From: Giesbergeria sp. | Lineage (GTDB): Bacteria; Pseudomonadota; Gammaproteobacteria; Burkholderiales; Burkholderiaceae_C | NCBI GenBank assembly: GCA_023150295.1 | Contig: JAKLLE010000011.1 | Location: 1-64,000 of the forward strand | Reading direction: 5' to 3' | DNA: 64,000 nt | Shown: positions 1 to 10,869 of the stretch, one piece after another | Numbering within the stretch: position 1 is the first letter of the stretch | Layout: the number at the start of each line of letters is the position of its first letter | Notes under the pieces: model-generated | Database searches by the model: none | Told to the model about the DNA's origin: nothing | The model's input: only the letters and a program-made list of their open reading frames with translations | Position numbers and translations under genes: made by a program

Positions 1-101
1 CTATGCGTCAGCAGTCGCGGCCACAGCAACCCTCGTGGCGTCAAGCGCAAAATGAGTAACTTCAACGTACGCCATCGTGGGGAAAACCTTCATCGAAAGC
101 A

Positions 102-869
102 CCACCCAACACCGGTGCTTCGTATCTGAACAGTATTGAGGCTAGCCTGCCGCAGTACAAGGACCTGCCGGTGCTGTCGGTCAGCGCGCCGTTCAAGAGC
201 GGCTTTCAGGGCGCGGCTGACTACACCGACGTGGCCGTGGGTCCGCTGGCCATCAACAACGCGGCCGACCTGTACCTGTATCCCAACACTGTGTACGCGG
301 TGAAGGTCAACGGTGCAGACATCCAGAAGTGGCTGGAGGCCGCGGCCAAGCGCTTCAACCAGATTGACCCGGCCAAGACCACCGAGCAGGCGCTCATCAG
401 CACCTTCCCCGGCTACAACTTCGACATGTTCACCACGCCCGACGTGCAGTACGAGATCGACGTGACCCAGCCCGTGGGCAGCCGCATCAAGAACCTAGCC
501 TACCTGGGCAAAGCCATCAACCCGGCGCAGGAGTTCGTGATTGCCACCAACAACTACCGCGCCACCAGCGGCAAGAGTTTCATCGACAAGCTCGACGGCT
601 CGGGCACCATCTGGGCTTCGCCCGACGCCAACCGTGACGTGGTGATCGACTACATCCGCAAGAACCCGGCGGTGACCCGCACGGCCAACGGCAGCGCCAA
701 GAGCTGGCGTTTTGCCAAGGTGAAGACGGCGGGGGCCGTGGTGTTCAGCTCGGGCGCGGGCGCGCTGTCTGTGGCGCAGGCCGCAGGCCTGAAGAACGTG
801 AGCCTGCTGGCAGCGGACGACGGCTCTGGCAAGGGCACGTCCAAGTACGCCATCGACCTTTCGCAATAA
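102..869 (+). pseudogene. cpdB: C-terminal remnant of a CpdB-like 2',3'-cyclic-nucleotide 2'-phosphodiesterase/3'-nucleotidase
   Basis: Motifs LPVLSVSAPFK, NAADLYLYPNT, FNQIDP, YQIDVTQP-like YEIDVTQP and VATNNYRA are typical of the CpdB C-terminus. The reading frame hits an in-frame TAA at 57-59, so a full-length protein cannot be encoded here. Confidence 0.7.
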
Positions 870-935
870 GGCCAGGGGCCAAGATCCACGACGTCCTCCA
901 AGAGCAAGCGTCCACGGTTTGCTCTTGATTTGATA

Positions 936-976
936 GCTGCTAACGTCCTTTGCACGGGCGCTAGCAGCTTTTTTTA
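936..976 (+). terminator. Hairpin (AGCTGCTA...TAGCAGCT) followed by a T-run, downstream of the cpdB remnant
   Basis: 8-bp complementary arms then TTTTTTTAT. Confidence 0.6.
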
Positions 977-1879
977 TAGTTGATTTGTGCGCTGTGGCGA
1001 AGAGCGCACCCCCACCGGTTGCAACAGCACCAGCAGGGCGCCCGCGCCGCCATCCACCGGCCGTGCCTGCACGAAGGCCAGCACCTCGTGCTTTTGCACC
1101 AGCCAGCGCTGCACGCGGCTCTTGAGTACAGGGCTTTTGCCGGGCGAGCCCAGGCCCTTGCCGTGCACCACGCGCACGCAGCGCACGCCGTTCTTGTGCG
1201 CGGTGCGGATGAAGGTGCTCAGCGCCGTGCGGGCTTCATCCACGCGCAGGCCATGCAGGTCGAGCTGGCGCTGAATGCTCCAGTGCCCGGCGCGCAGGCG
1301 GCGCGTCACTTCCACGCCAATGCCGGGGCGGCGAAAGCTGAGCTGGTCGTCGGTGTCCAGCAGGGTGCTCACGTCGAAGTCGTCGCTGATCGACTCCTGC
1401 AGCACGCGTTGTTCGTCCAACTGGTGCTGCACGGGCAGGGGTGGCGGCTGGGGGCGGTGCGGCAGGGCCAGGTTGCGGTCATGCAGCCGGGTGATGGGGC
1501 CTACTGCGCGGCTGAACAGGTGGCGCTCGGCTTCGCGCCGAGCGGCGGCTTCGCGCTGGGCTTTTTCTTCGGCCTCCCTGCGGGCCTGTTCTTCGTGCAG
1601 GTGGCGGGCCACGGCGGCCAGGTCCTGCAGGTCGGTGATGCGCACGCTGGCGCGGCGGGGTGTGGGCGCGCTGCTGCGGCGGGCTTTGCGCGGCACCGGG
1701 GCGGCATCTGTGCTGGGGGCAGCCCGTGCTGGGCGTGGCGCGGCAGCGGGCCGGGGTGGTGCCACCGGCACGCTGGCGGGCGGTGCCACCGTCGGCGTGG
1801 TGGGAGCCGTCGCAGCGCCCTTGGGCGCGCGTGCGCGCTCCAGCGCCAGGCGCAGGGCGGTATGGCCGGGCAGGCTCAC
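974..1879 (-). CDS. Smr-domain (MutS2 C-terminal-like) DNA/RNA nuclease-family protein
   Basis: LDLHGLRVDEARTALSTFI...RVVHGKGLGSPG is the Smr signature (LDLHG, HGKG). Confidence 0.85.
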   Translation of the reverse strand: MSLPGHTALRLALERARAPKGAATAPTTPTVAPPASVPVAPPRPAAAPRPARAAPSTDAAPVPRKARRSSAPTPRRASVRITDLQDLAAVARHLHEEQARREAEEKAQREAAARREAERHLFSRAVGPITRLHDRNLALPHRPQPPPLPVQHQLDEQRVLQESISDDFDVSTLLDTDDQLSFRRPGIGVEVTRRLRAGHWSIQRQLDLHGLRVDEARTALSTFIRTAHKNGVRCVRVVHGKGLGSPGKSPVLKSRVQRWLVQKHEVLAFVQARPVDGGAGALLVLLQPVGVRSSPQRTNQL

Positions 1880-1880
1880 G

Positions 1881-2594
1881 CTACACCAGCCCTTTCTCGG
1901 CCATCGACAGGGCCTGGCCCGGCGCCACGATCACATGGTCCAGCACGCGCACGTCCACCAGGGCCAAGGCGGCTTTCAGGGTCTGGGTGAGCGCCTCGTC
2001 GGCGCGGCTGGGCTGCACGCTGCCGCTGGGGTGGTTGTGCGCCAGCACCACGGCAGCGGCCTGGTGGTGCAAGGCACGCAGCACCACTTCGCGCGGGTAC
2101 ACGCTGGTCTGCGTGAGCGTGCCGCGAAACAGCTCTTCCAGCGCCAGCAGGCGGTGCTGGCTGTCGAGGAACAGCACCGCAAACACCTCGTGCGCCTTGG
2201 CGGCCAGGTGCAGTTGAAGGTAGTGCTTGACGGCCTGGGGCGAGTCGAACACCTCGCGCTCGCGCAGTTGCTGGGCCAGCGCGCGGCGCGCCAGTTCCAG
2301 CACGGCCACCAGCTCGGCGCGCTTGGCTGGGCCCAGGCCTTTGATGCGTTCGAGGTCGGCTGCGCTGGTGTGCAGCAGCCCGGCGATGCCGCCAAAGCCG
2401 CCCGTGGGCTGGCCGGTGCTAGGGTCTTGCGCCGGGGGCTCCAGCAGCTCCTGTGCCAGTTGCAGCACGCCCTTGCCCACAATGCCGGTGCGCAGCAGGA
2501 TGGCCAGCAGCTCGGCATCGGCCAGCGCGGCGGGCCCGCGCGCCAGGAGCTTTTCGCGCGGCTGCGCGTCGGCAGGAAGGTCTTTGAGCGGCAT
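1881..2594 (-). CDS. radC: RadC/JAB-domain DNA repair protein
   Basis: [22 protein letters not shown] and AHNHPSG motifs. Confidence 0.93.
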   Translation of the reverse strand: MPLKDLPADAQPREKLLARGPAALADAELLAILLRTGIVGKGVLQLAQELLEPPAQDPSTGQPTGGFGGIAGLLHTSAADLERIKGLGPAKRAELVAVLELARRALAQQLREREVFDSPQAVKHYLQLHLAAKAHEVFAVLFLDSQHRLLALEELFRGTLTQTSVYPREVVLRALHHQAAAVVLAHNHPSGSVQPSRADEALTQTLKAALALVDVRVLDHVIVAPGQALSMAEKGLV

Positions 2595-2650
2595 GGAGAC
2601 GGGGGTGTAAACGCCGAAACGTAAAATGGCGCCAGTTTATCGAGGCATCC

Positions 2651-3103
2651 ATGGCAACTGTTCAACCGGGTTCTTTCCTGACCCTGCATTACCGACTGGC
2701 GGGCCCTGAGGGCGACGTCATCAACACTTTCGAAGACAAGCCCGCCACGCTCACGCTGGGCAACAGTGAGCTTTCGCCCGTGCTGGAGGAGCGCCTGCTG
2801 GGCCTGGAAGAGGGCACGCGCACCAGCTTCGAGCTGGCGCAGGGCGAGGCCTTTGGCGAGCGCAACCCGGCCATGCAGCAGTGGGTATCGCGCAAGCTGC
2901 TGGACACCCTGGGCGACCCCGACGAGCAGTACCACGTCGGCGAGGCGGTGGAATTTGCCACGCCCGACGGCTCGGGCTCCTACGCGGGCGTGGTGGTGCA
3001 GGTGGGCAACGCCGACAGCCAGGATGCGCTGCTCATCGACTTCAACCACCCGCTGGCGGGGCAGCCCGTCACCTTCGAAGTGCACGTCATAGGGGTGCTA
3101 TGA
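2651..3103 (+). CDS. fkpB: FKBP-type peptidyl-prolyl cis-trans isomerase (SlpA/FkpB type)
   Basis: [18 protein letters not shown]..., followed immediately by ispH with ATGA overlap. Confidence 0.85.
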   Translation: MATVQPGSFLTLHYRLAGPEGDVINTFEDKPATLTLGNSELSPVLEERLLGLEEGTRTSFELAQGEAFGERNPAMQQWVSRKLLDTLGDPDEQYHVGEAVEFATPDGSGSYAGVVVQVGNADSQDALLIDFNHPLAGQPVTFEVHVIGVL

Positions 3104-4068
3104 ACCACCCGCAAGAGGTGTTGCTGGCCGAGCCGCGCGGTTTCTGCGCGGGGGTGGATCGGGCCATCGAGATCGTCGAGCGTGCGCTGGCCAAGTTTGG
3201 CGCGCCGATCTACGTGCGCCATGAAATCGTGCACAACACCTACGTGGTGAACGACCTCAAGGCCAAGGGCGCGATCTTCATCGAGGAGCTGTCCGACGTA
3301 CCGCCCGGCGCCACGCTGATCTTCAGCGCGCACGGTGTGAGCAAGGCCGTGCAGGAAGAAGCCCGCGCGCGCGGCTTTCATATTTTCGACGCCACCTGCC
3401 CGCTGGTGACCAAGGTGCACGTCGAGGTGGCCAAGCTCGCCCAGGAGGGCTACGAGTTCATCATGATCGGCCACAAGGGCCACCCCGAGGTGGAGGGCAC
3501 GCTGGGCCAGCTCGACGGCGGCATCCACCTGGTGGAAGACGTGGCGGACGTGGCACGCGTGCAGCCGGCCCAGACCGAGAAGCTCGCCGTGGTCACCCAG
3601 ACCACCCTGAGCGTGGACGACGCCGCCGAGATCACCGCCGCCGTGCGCGCGCGCTTCCCCAAGGTGCGCGAGCCCAAGCAGCAGGACATCTGCTACGCCA
3701 CGCAGAACCGGCAGGACGCGGTCAAGCTGCTGAGCCCGCAGGTGGACCTGGTCATCGTGGTGGGCAGCCCCACCAGCTCCAACAGCAACCGCCTGCGCGA
3801 ACTGGCGCAGCGCATGGGCACCACCAGCTACATGGTGGATTCTGCGGACGAGCTGCGTGCCGAGTGGTTCAGTGGCATCGCCCGCGTGGGTCTGACGGCG
3901 GGGGCATCTGCGCCGGAGGTGCTGGTGCAGCAGGTGATCGAGCGCATCAAGGCCCTGGGTGCCGTGTCGGTGCGCAAGCTCAGCGGTATCGAGGAAACGC
4001 TCAAGTTCCCGCTGCCCAAGGGGCTCAAGCTCGACGACACCGGGCCGGCGGCGGACGGTGGTGAATAA
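3100..4068 (+). CDS. ispH: 4-hydroxy-3-methylbut-2-enyl diphosphate reductase
   Basis: [56 protein letters not shown]. Confidence 0.96.
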   Translation: MNHPQEVLLAEPRGFCAGVDRAIEIVERALAKFGAPIYVRHEIVHNTYVVNDLKAKGAIFIEELSDVPPGATLIFSAHGVSKAVQEEARARGFHIFDATCPLVTKVHVEVAKLAQEGYEFIMIGHKGHPEVEGTLGQLDGGIHLVEDVADVARVQPAQTEKLAVVTQTTLSVDDAAEITAAVRARFPKVREPKQQDICYATQNRQDAVKLLSPQVDLVIVVGSPTSSNSNRLRELAQRMGTTSYMVDSADELRAEWFSGIARVGLTAGASAPEVLVQQVIERIKALGAVSVRKLSGIEETLKFPLPKGLKLDDTGPAADGGE

Positions 4069-4101
4069 TTCGCTATCAATTTGATAGCTATTTGCGCAAG
4101 T

Positions 4102-4131
4102 AAAACGGGCCTTAGAGCCCGTTTTTTATTG
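4102..4131 (+). terminator. Rho-independent terminator after ispH
   Basis: AAAACGGGCCTTAGAGCCCGTTTTTTA. Confidence 0.85.
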
Positions 4132-4178
4132 AATTTTGCAGGCGTTCCTGCTCGCAGCGATCCAGGGGGGGGCCCTCA

Positions 4179-4895
4179 TCAACTCCACAGATCGAGTGGT
4201 GGATCTGCCGCCACGGCGCGCAGGATGTCGGTGCGCGAGACAAAGCCCACCGGTATGCCCGCCTCGTCCGTCACGGGCAGGCCGGGCAGCCCGGTATCCA
4301 GCAGCACCGAGGCCAGACGGCGCACATCGGTGTCGGGCGCAACGGTGGGCACGGGGGTCACCATCACGGCAGACACGGGCCGCCGGGCCAGCGCGATGGT
4401 GGCCTGGATGTGGCCCGGTTCGGGCAGCAGGTCCAGCGGCGCCATGTCGGCACGCACCAGCAGACCGATCACACGGCCCAGGGCATCGACGACGGGCGCC
4501 TGCGCGACGCCATGCTCGGCCAGTTGCTGCCAGGCATGGTTGACGATGGCGTCGGGCTGCACCGTCAGGCTGCGCGGCGTCATCACGTCGCGTACGAGCG
4601 AGAGGGGCTGGCGCGTGGTCGGTGTGGGGTGGCCGGTCTGTGCATAGGCGCTCACTGCGTCGTGTGCGCGCAGGTTGGCGCTGCCGGTGGGCGCTGCGGC
4701 GCCCGTGGTTTCAGAGGTGCCGCTTGGCTGTGCGCCGCCAGGCAGCAGGGATTCCAATGAGAAGGGTGGCGCCTCGTCGGTGCCGCGCGTGCGCAGCGCC
4801 TGTGGGCGGTTGACCCGCCGTGCCGATGTGATGCGCGCAAGGTTCTCGGGGCCACCCCGGTACATCTGTCCCGATGGGCCAAACACAAAAAACAT
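4179..4895 (-). CDS. CBS-domain-pair protein
   Basis: Two CBS-like repeats (VRDVMTPRSLTVQPDAIVNHAWQQL..., VSAVMVTPVPTVAPDTDVRRLASVLLDTGLPGLPVTDEAG); start chosen at MFFVFGPSGQ. Confidence 0.85.
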   Translation of the reverse strand: MFFVFGPSGQMYRGGPENLARITSARRVNRPQALRTRGTDEAPPFSLESLLPGGAQPSGTSETTGAAAPTGSANLRAHDAVSAYAQTGHPTPTTRQPLSLVRDVMTPRSLTVQPDAIVNHAWQQLAEHGVAQAPVVDALGRVIGLLVRADMAPLDLLPEPGHIQATIALARRPVSAVMVTPVPTVAPDTDVRRLASVLLDTGLPGLPVTDEAGIPVGFVSRTDILRAVAADPPLDLWS

Positions 4896-4980
4896 GGCAG
4901 CCTCCTGCCACCCCTGGATGCGGGATGGGCCTGCACATGTTATCGGCAAGGCCCGCAGCTTCCGCAGTGGGGCCATCTAA

Positions 4981-6348
<1,368 letters not shown>

Positions 6349-6380
6349 AAATCCTGCTACAATCTAAAGCTTGCCCGCCA

Positions 6381-6468
6381 GGAGAGGTGGCAGAGTGGTC
6401 GAATGTACCTGACTCGAAATCAGGCGTAGTGGTAACACTACCGAGGGTTCGAATCCCTCCCTCCACTG
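6381..6468 (+). tRNA. tRNA-Ser (anticodon CGA) with an altered acceptor 3' strand
   Basis: GGAGAGG..., anticodon arm CCTGA-CTCGAAA-TCAGG, long variable arm, T-arm GAGGGTTCGAATCCCTC. The 3' strand CCTCCAC does not fully pair with GGAGAGG. Confidence 0.85.
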
Positions 6469-6484
6469 CAAGTATTCATATCAG

Positions 6485-6506
6485 ACGGGCCCGAGTGGCC
6501 CGTTTT
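6485..6506 (+). terminator. Terminator-like hairpin just inside the island, downstream of tRNA-Ser
   Basis: ACGGGCC-CGAGT-GGCCCGTTTT. Confidence 0.65.
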
Positions 6507-6704
6507 GCGTTTTTACCCTCTAGCGTACCCGCGATAGTGCGCGGCACATGGCGCTTGCTGGGGACATGACGTGCCATTCGCCATCCATATACCTAGATGC
6601 TGGCCGTATTCCGGCAGGTATCGAGCCTCAGCTATCTACGGATAGAGTTCACTTTGGATATTCATCAGGTGAGCGCTACCCGTGACATAGTGAGATTGTC
6701 GTGA

Positions 6705-7091
6705 TTACCGCTTCTTTAGCGTGATGCTGTTTGCAGTACGGGAGATCTCTTTGTATTTGCGCAGTGTCGTCAAGGCGCCGACTCCACCTGCAGCAATTGC
6801 GATGGCAATTGCCGAAGTGGTTGCGGGGATTCCGAGTATCCCCACTGCGGCAGCCGCAGTAACTCCAGCTGCGGGCGCGGTAACCGGGCCAGCTGTGCCA
6901 CCCGTACCTAGCGTTGCATATGCGGCAAACGCTGCGATACCAATAGCTCCAAATGCAATTGCCCACGCTACTTGACCTGTAGCACGGATCCTGATGGTCT
7001 TTTTTGCCAGGTCACCTTCAATTTCAATCTCATCCGCGCCTGACTTTAGAGCCTCGCCAAGCTCTTTCTCGGTTTTGACTTTTCGCGCCAT
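6705..7091 (-). CDS. Small Gly/Ala-rich membrane protein, unknown function
   Basis: Charged N-terminus (MARKVKTEKELGEALKSGADEIEIEGDL) then about 80 hydrophobic Gly/Ala-rich residues. Confidence 0.65.
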   Translation of the reverse strand: MARKVKTEKELGEALKSGADEIEIEGDLAKKTIRIRATGQVAWAIAFGAIGIAAFAAYATLGTGGTAGPVTAPAAGVTAAAAVGILGIPATTSAIAIAIAAGGVGALTTLRKYKEISRTANSITLKKR

Positions 7092-7119
7092 CAGTCTCTC
7101 CCTTGGTTCTTACAGGATG

Positions 7120-7407
7120 TTACTTCACGGCAAGGCACGTCTTTCGCGCATCGTGTTTTTTGATGGCGTAGCAACGATCCCGTGATCCTTTGATTTCCGC
7201 CAGACACTGGTTGCGGTTGTCACCATCCTTGATGCGGTAGCAACTTCCAGAGTCCCGCTTGACCTGCGCCAGACAATACGCCCGCTTGTCCGCATCCTTG
7301 ATCGCGTAGCACTCCGAGGTGCCCGCCATGGCCTCCCCCATCCAGGCCATTGCGATCATGCAGAGCGGCACGAGGAGGTAGCTTCTTGCTATGCTGTTTA
7401 TGGTCAT
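7120..7407 (-). CDS. Secreted Cys-rich protein with three tandem CYxIKxxDxRxxCLAxxK repeats
   Basis: Signal-peptide-like N-terminus (...MIAMAWMGEAMAG) followed by three repeats. Confidence 0.7.
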   Translation of the reverse strand: MTINSIARSYLLVPLCMIAMAWMGEAMAGTSECYAIKDADKRAYCLAQVKRDSGSCYRIKDGDNRNQCLAEIKGSRDRCYAIKKHDARKTCLAVK

Positions 7408-7414
7408 GGTGCCC

Positions 7415-8335
7415 TCATTCGCAGATGCTGTGGAACATGGCCTGCTCCTCGCCAGCGGTACATATGGTCAGTTGCTTTCCATCTCGCTGCCAGCGGAATC
7501 TACACATGGCCAGCCCTGACCCGCTGCAGGTCTGCATTTCCGGACGGCCCTCACATCGGGTGTCACCTTCCATGCATTGATCTGCCTCTTTAGAGATCAC
7601 AGGCTGCCAGCCATCGCGCATGAGAACCACCCGCACCTGTGCATAGGATTCGTTGCGAGCGAATGATGGGACAGGACGCCGTTTGATGCTAGTCTGGGCC
7701 TGGGTTTCGTCCACCACTGGCGGCGGCGAGCGATCATTCCCGTCTGGTGCCTTGCGAGAGACCATGATTGGCGCGCGATTCTCTGCCGCCACGGTTTTGC
7801 CGGTGAGCTTCTGCCATTGCCCAGCATATGTCCAGTATGTCTGTCCTTGGTAGGTGACCTGCATGCGCTTGGGTTTGAGGGGATCGGCATCCTTCGATGA
7901 TTGCCATTCCATCCAGTCCGCCCTCACTGGATCACCATGCGTCACCTCACGGCATTGCCCGCGTGCGATCTTGCGCATGGCCTCCGATCTCCATGCCGCT
8001 GCATCTCGCTGCATGTAGGTGTCGCTGGTGATGATGCGTCTCTGCATATCCGGTTGGTGGCGGAATTTCTCCAGCAGGGCTTGGTTCGTCACATCTTTGG
8101 CACCGATGATTTCATCGAATGATTGCTGCTGGCTGCACAGCAGGGCAGGCTCGGTCATGGCAGGGCGCAGTTCCAGTTCTACGTCCGGCATGAGCAGTGC
8201 GACCGGGACCATGACTGCGACAGCCAGCCCGTACCACGCCAGGATCACCTTCGCTTTGCCTATGCGGCCCTGTCCCCATGTGACTGATGACCACGCCCGG
8301 AGAGACTTCCACTTGGTGGCGAGATAGTTCTTCAT
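7415..8335 (-). CDS. Membrane-anchored protein of unknown function with a Cys-rich C-terminus
   Basis: Single N-terminal TM segment (VILAWYGLAVAVMVPVALLM); overlaps the integrase stop by 4 bp. Confidence 0.65.
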   Translation of the reverse strand: MKNYLATKWKSLRAWSSVTWGQGRIGKAKVILAWYGLAVAVMVPVALLMPDVELELRPAMTEPALLCSQQQSFDEIIGAKDVTNQALLEKFRHQPDMQRRIITSDTYMQRDAAAWRSEAMRKIARGQCREVTHGDPVRADWMEWQSSKDADPLKPKRMQVTYQGQTYWTYAGQWQKLTGKTVAAENRAPIMVSRKAPDGNDRSPPPVVDETQAQTSIKRRPVPSFARNESYAQVRVVLMRDGWQPVISKEADQCMEGDTRCEGRPEMQTCSGSGLAMCRFRWQRDGKQLTICTAGEEQAMFHSICE

Positions 8336-9669
8336 TGCATTGCTCCCTCTGTGTTGTTGTGCTGATTTGGTGTGTCGTCCCGTGTTGATGCGAGTGGGTC
8401 AGAGCTATGACCGTCGGTCATATTTCCTGCGCGGCGACCGATGGCGTAGTCCGCCCAGTCCTGCATGAGCTGCTGCCGTTTAGCGAGGAGGTCACCACGC
8501 CGATACGCTGCCTCCACCTTGTTGCCCACCGTATGAGCCAGTGCCATTTCTGCGACCTCGTTCGGGTAGTCGGTTTGCTCTGCGCACCAGTCGCGGAACG
8601 TAGAGCGGAACCCATGGGGCACCGCCTCCAGCTTCAGGCGACGGAGTACCGCCGTGAGCGTCATATCCGAGAGCGCACTACCCAGTTCAGGATCACGGCT
8701 GTTGGGGCTCGGGAATACATACGCCTTGCCCGTGGTGCGTCCCGCTGCGAGAGCGAGCGCTTTCATTTCTTGCAGGAGTGCGATAGCTGCATCCGACAGC
8801 GGCACCCGATGGGCCTTGCTGGCCTTCATGCGTTCAGCAGGGATGGTCCACACCCGCGCAGCCAGATCGATTTCTTCCCAGGTGGCACCGCGAACTTCTC
8901 CGGAGCGGGCTGCCGTCAGGATCAGGAATAGCAGGGCCTTGGCACCCATCCCCTCCTGACCCACCAGTTGCTCCATGAATACCGGCAACTGCGCATAGGG
9001 CAGCGCCTGAAAATGCGTCGTCTTGGTCACCTTGCCCGGAGCAGGCAACAGCTTGTCCAGCAGCCCCTTCCAGCGTGCAGGATTGGAGTCCGTGCGGTAG
9101 CCCCGTGCAATAGCCCAGTCGATGATGGATTCGATTCGACCGCGCAGACGGGTGGCCGTCTCTGTCTTGCTGGACCAGATTGGCTCCAGCACCTTGAGCA
9201 CCATCGCCAGCGATATGTCCCGCACAGGCATCTTGCCCAGCACGGGCGTGGCATACATGTCCAGCGACCGTTGCCACTGCTGCGCATGCTTGGCGTTCTT
9301 CCAGCCCTTCTCATGCGAGGCGATGTAGCGTTTGGCCGCTTCACCGAACGTCATGCTGGTGTGGATTTCCGCGACCAGACGGGCCCGCGCTCTGCGTGCG
9401 TCCTCGATAGGGTCGATGCCCTGCGCCAATTTGGCACGGGCAGCCCGAGCCGCCTCCCGTGCATCCGCCAGCGTCACGGACGGATAGGAGCCCAGGCCCA
9501 GGTCTCGTCGCTTGCCTGCCACCTGATAGCGCAGCACCCAACTGCGCGAGCCGTACATCGTGACGTTGAGGATCAGGCCACGCACGCCGCCGACATGGTT
9601 GGTGCCACGGCGCCAGAGAGCTGCCACCTGGGCCGCACCCAGTTCCTTGCGCGGTTCGCGGGGCATCAT
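8332..9669 (-). CDS. int: P4-type tyrosine-recombinase integrase (DUF4102 N-terminus)
   Basis: LGSYPSVTLADAREAARAARAKLAQGIDP and R..H-x-x-R...Y motifs (TAARSGEVRGATWEEID, PHGFRSTFRDW, ALAHTVGNKVEAAYRRGD). Confidence 0.95.
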   Translation of the reverse strand: MMPREPRKELGAAQVAALWRRGTNHVGGVRGLILNVTMYGSRSWVLRYQVAGKRRDLGLGSYPSVTLADAREAARAARAKLAQGIDPIEDARRARARLVAEIHTSMTFGEAAKRYIASHEKGWKNAKHAQQWQRSLDMYATPVLGKMPVRDISLAMVLKVLEPIWSSKTETATRLRGRIESIIDWAIARGYRTDSNPARWKGLLDKLLPAPGKVTKTTHFQALPYAQLPVFMEQLVGQEGMGAKALLFLILTAARSGEVRGATWEEIDLAARVWTIPAERMKASKAHRVPLSDAAIALLQEMKALALAAGRTTGKAYVFPSPNSRDPELGSALSDMTLTAVLRRLKLEAVPHGFRSTFRDWCAEQTDYPNEVAEMALAHTVGNKVEAAYRRGDLLAKRQQLMQDWADYAIGRRAGNMTDGHSSDPLASTRDDTPNQHNNTEGAMQ

Positions 9670-10094
9670 GGCTGCACCTCCGCTGGTGCAGGACGGGGAT
9701 AGCCGGGGGGCTCATAGATCAGTACCTGCCACTCGCACACCGAGGCACGGGAGAGGGCTGGAGCAGGGTCACCCCCATCCATGGCGATTAGCTCACTCTC
9801 GACGGCGCGAGTTCGGCCCTCGGTGAGCCAGTCAGTCCAGGCGCGGTAGCGGGCGATCATCCCGGGGTCGCGCTGGTGGAGATAGATGACCTGCAGGGGC
9901 GCAGGCGGGTTCGGTGCGGTCAATCGAGTTTCCTCCTTGACCGCCACTCTGGAGAATTTGGAGGGCTTGCAGGAAATTTTGATTTCATCGTCCCGGAACC
10001 CGCATGGATCAAGGCGATGCTCTCCTCTCCCCAACTTTATTGAGTTGGTTGCTATCAATTTCATATCAATGACTCCTATGTCATTGATTTTCAA
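9666..10094 (-). CDS. Hypothetical protein, translationally coupled to int
   Basis: ORF overlapping the int start by 4 bp; true start uncertain. Confidence 0.45.
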   Translation of the reverse strand: MKINDIGVIDMKLIATNSIKLGRGEHRLDPCGFRDDEIKISCKPSKFSRVAVKEETRLTAPNPPAPLQVIYLHQRDPGMIARYRAWTDWLTEGRTRAVESELIAMDGGDPAPALSRASVCEWQVLIYEPPGYPRPAPAEVQP

Positions 10095-10252
10095 TAGCTT
10101 TTTCCAGCGGCGGAGAGGGGGTGTCCGGAGCGGTCAGGCTGTCTTGATGGACGAGACAGGGGACGAGTTTTCTTGCGACGCGAGACACGGAGACTCCCTG
10201 GTGATGGGGAGCATGGAGGGGAGAGCAGCGGGTAGAGCTACCCGCCATTTGC

Positions 10253-10756
10253 TCAGGTAAATTCGTAGGGTTCGAGCGTCCAGCTGTAGTCCAGATACAG
10301 AGGATGCCGAGGGTGACCATTGACCGTCAGGTCTCCGAATCTGCGCCATTGGGGCTGATACTGCGCCAGCCGTTCATGCAGTGCATCACGCGCCCGGAGG
10401 AGATAGGGCCGGTTCACCACGGAGGTACCCCAGGCCGCCCAGATGGTTGGCTTGGGGTATTGCGCGACGGTCTTCTCGATGGCCTCTAGGTTGCGCTCGT
10501 AGGCGACAGGATCAGCCCTGGGCGGCAGGTCTTTGGGATCGGTGGCCCGCACCGGGTAGAGATTCAGCATGACAAATCCATCGAATCCGCATTGCCGGGC
10601 GACCTTCTCCACGCGGGTCACGGTGGGGTCGAGTTTCTCTTGGGTGGCAGTGCTTGGATTGAGGCCGATGACCAGCAGCGGTCGGGCTCCGGAGCGGCCC
10701 AGCGTGTAGCGCCATTGGTCGTTTTGGTCGGAGTGGTAGATGTCGTACATGGGCAC
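10253..10756 (-). CDS. DUF1643-domain protein
   Basis: RPLLVIGLNPSTATQEKLDPTVTRV...GFDGFVMLNLYPVRATDP. Confidence 0.85.
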   Translation of the reverse strand: MPMYDIYHSDQNDQWRYTLGRSGARPLLVIGLNPSTATQEKLDPTVTRVEKVARQCGFDGFVMLNLYPVRATDPKDLPPRADPVAYERNLEAIEKTVAQYPKPTIWAAWGTSVVNRPYLLRARDALHERLAQYQPQWRRFGDLTVNGHPRHPLYLDYSWTLEPYEFT

Positions 10757-10869
10757 TTTCAGGGGGGTATTCGTAGCGTCTGCCCAGTCCGCTCCGGCTC
10801 AGGCATCAGATTATTTTGTACCACATATGCGGGTGCATAGAGTCGTCAGGCAACGGACAGTCCCTGCCC

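Noticed and set aside
8332-9669. Island integrase as the prophage integrase
   Set aside because: The prophage has its own unrelated tyrosine recombinase at 14724-15881 adjacent to its attL; the island integrase lies outside the 45-bp att repeats.
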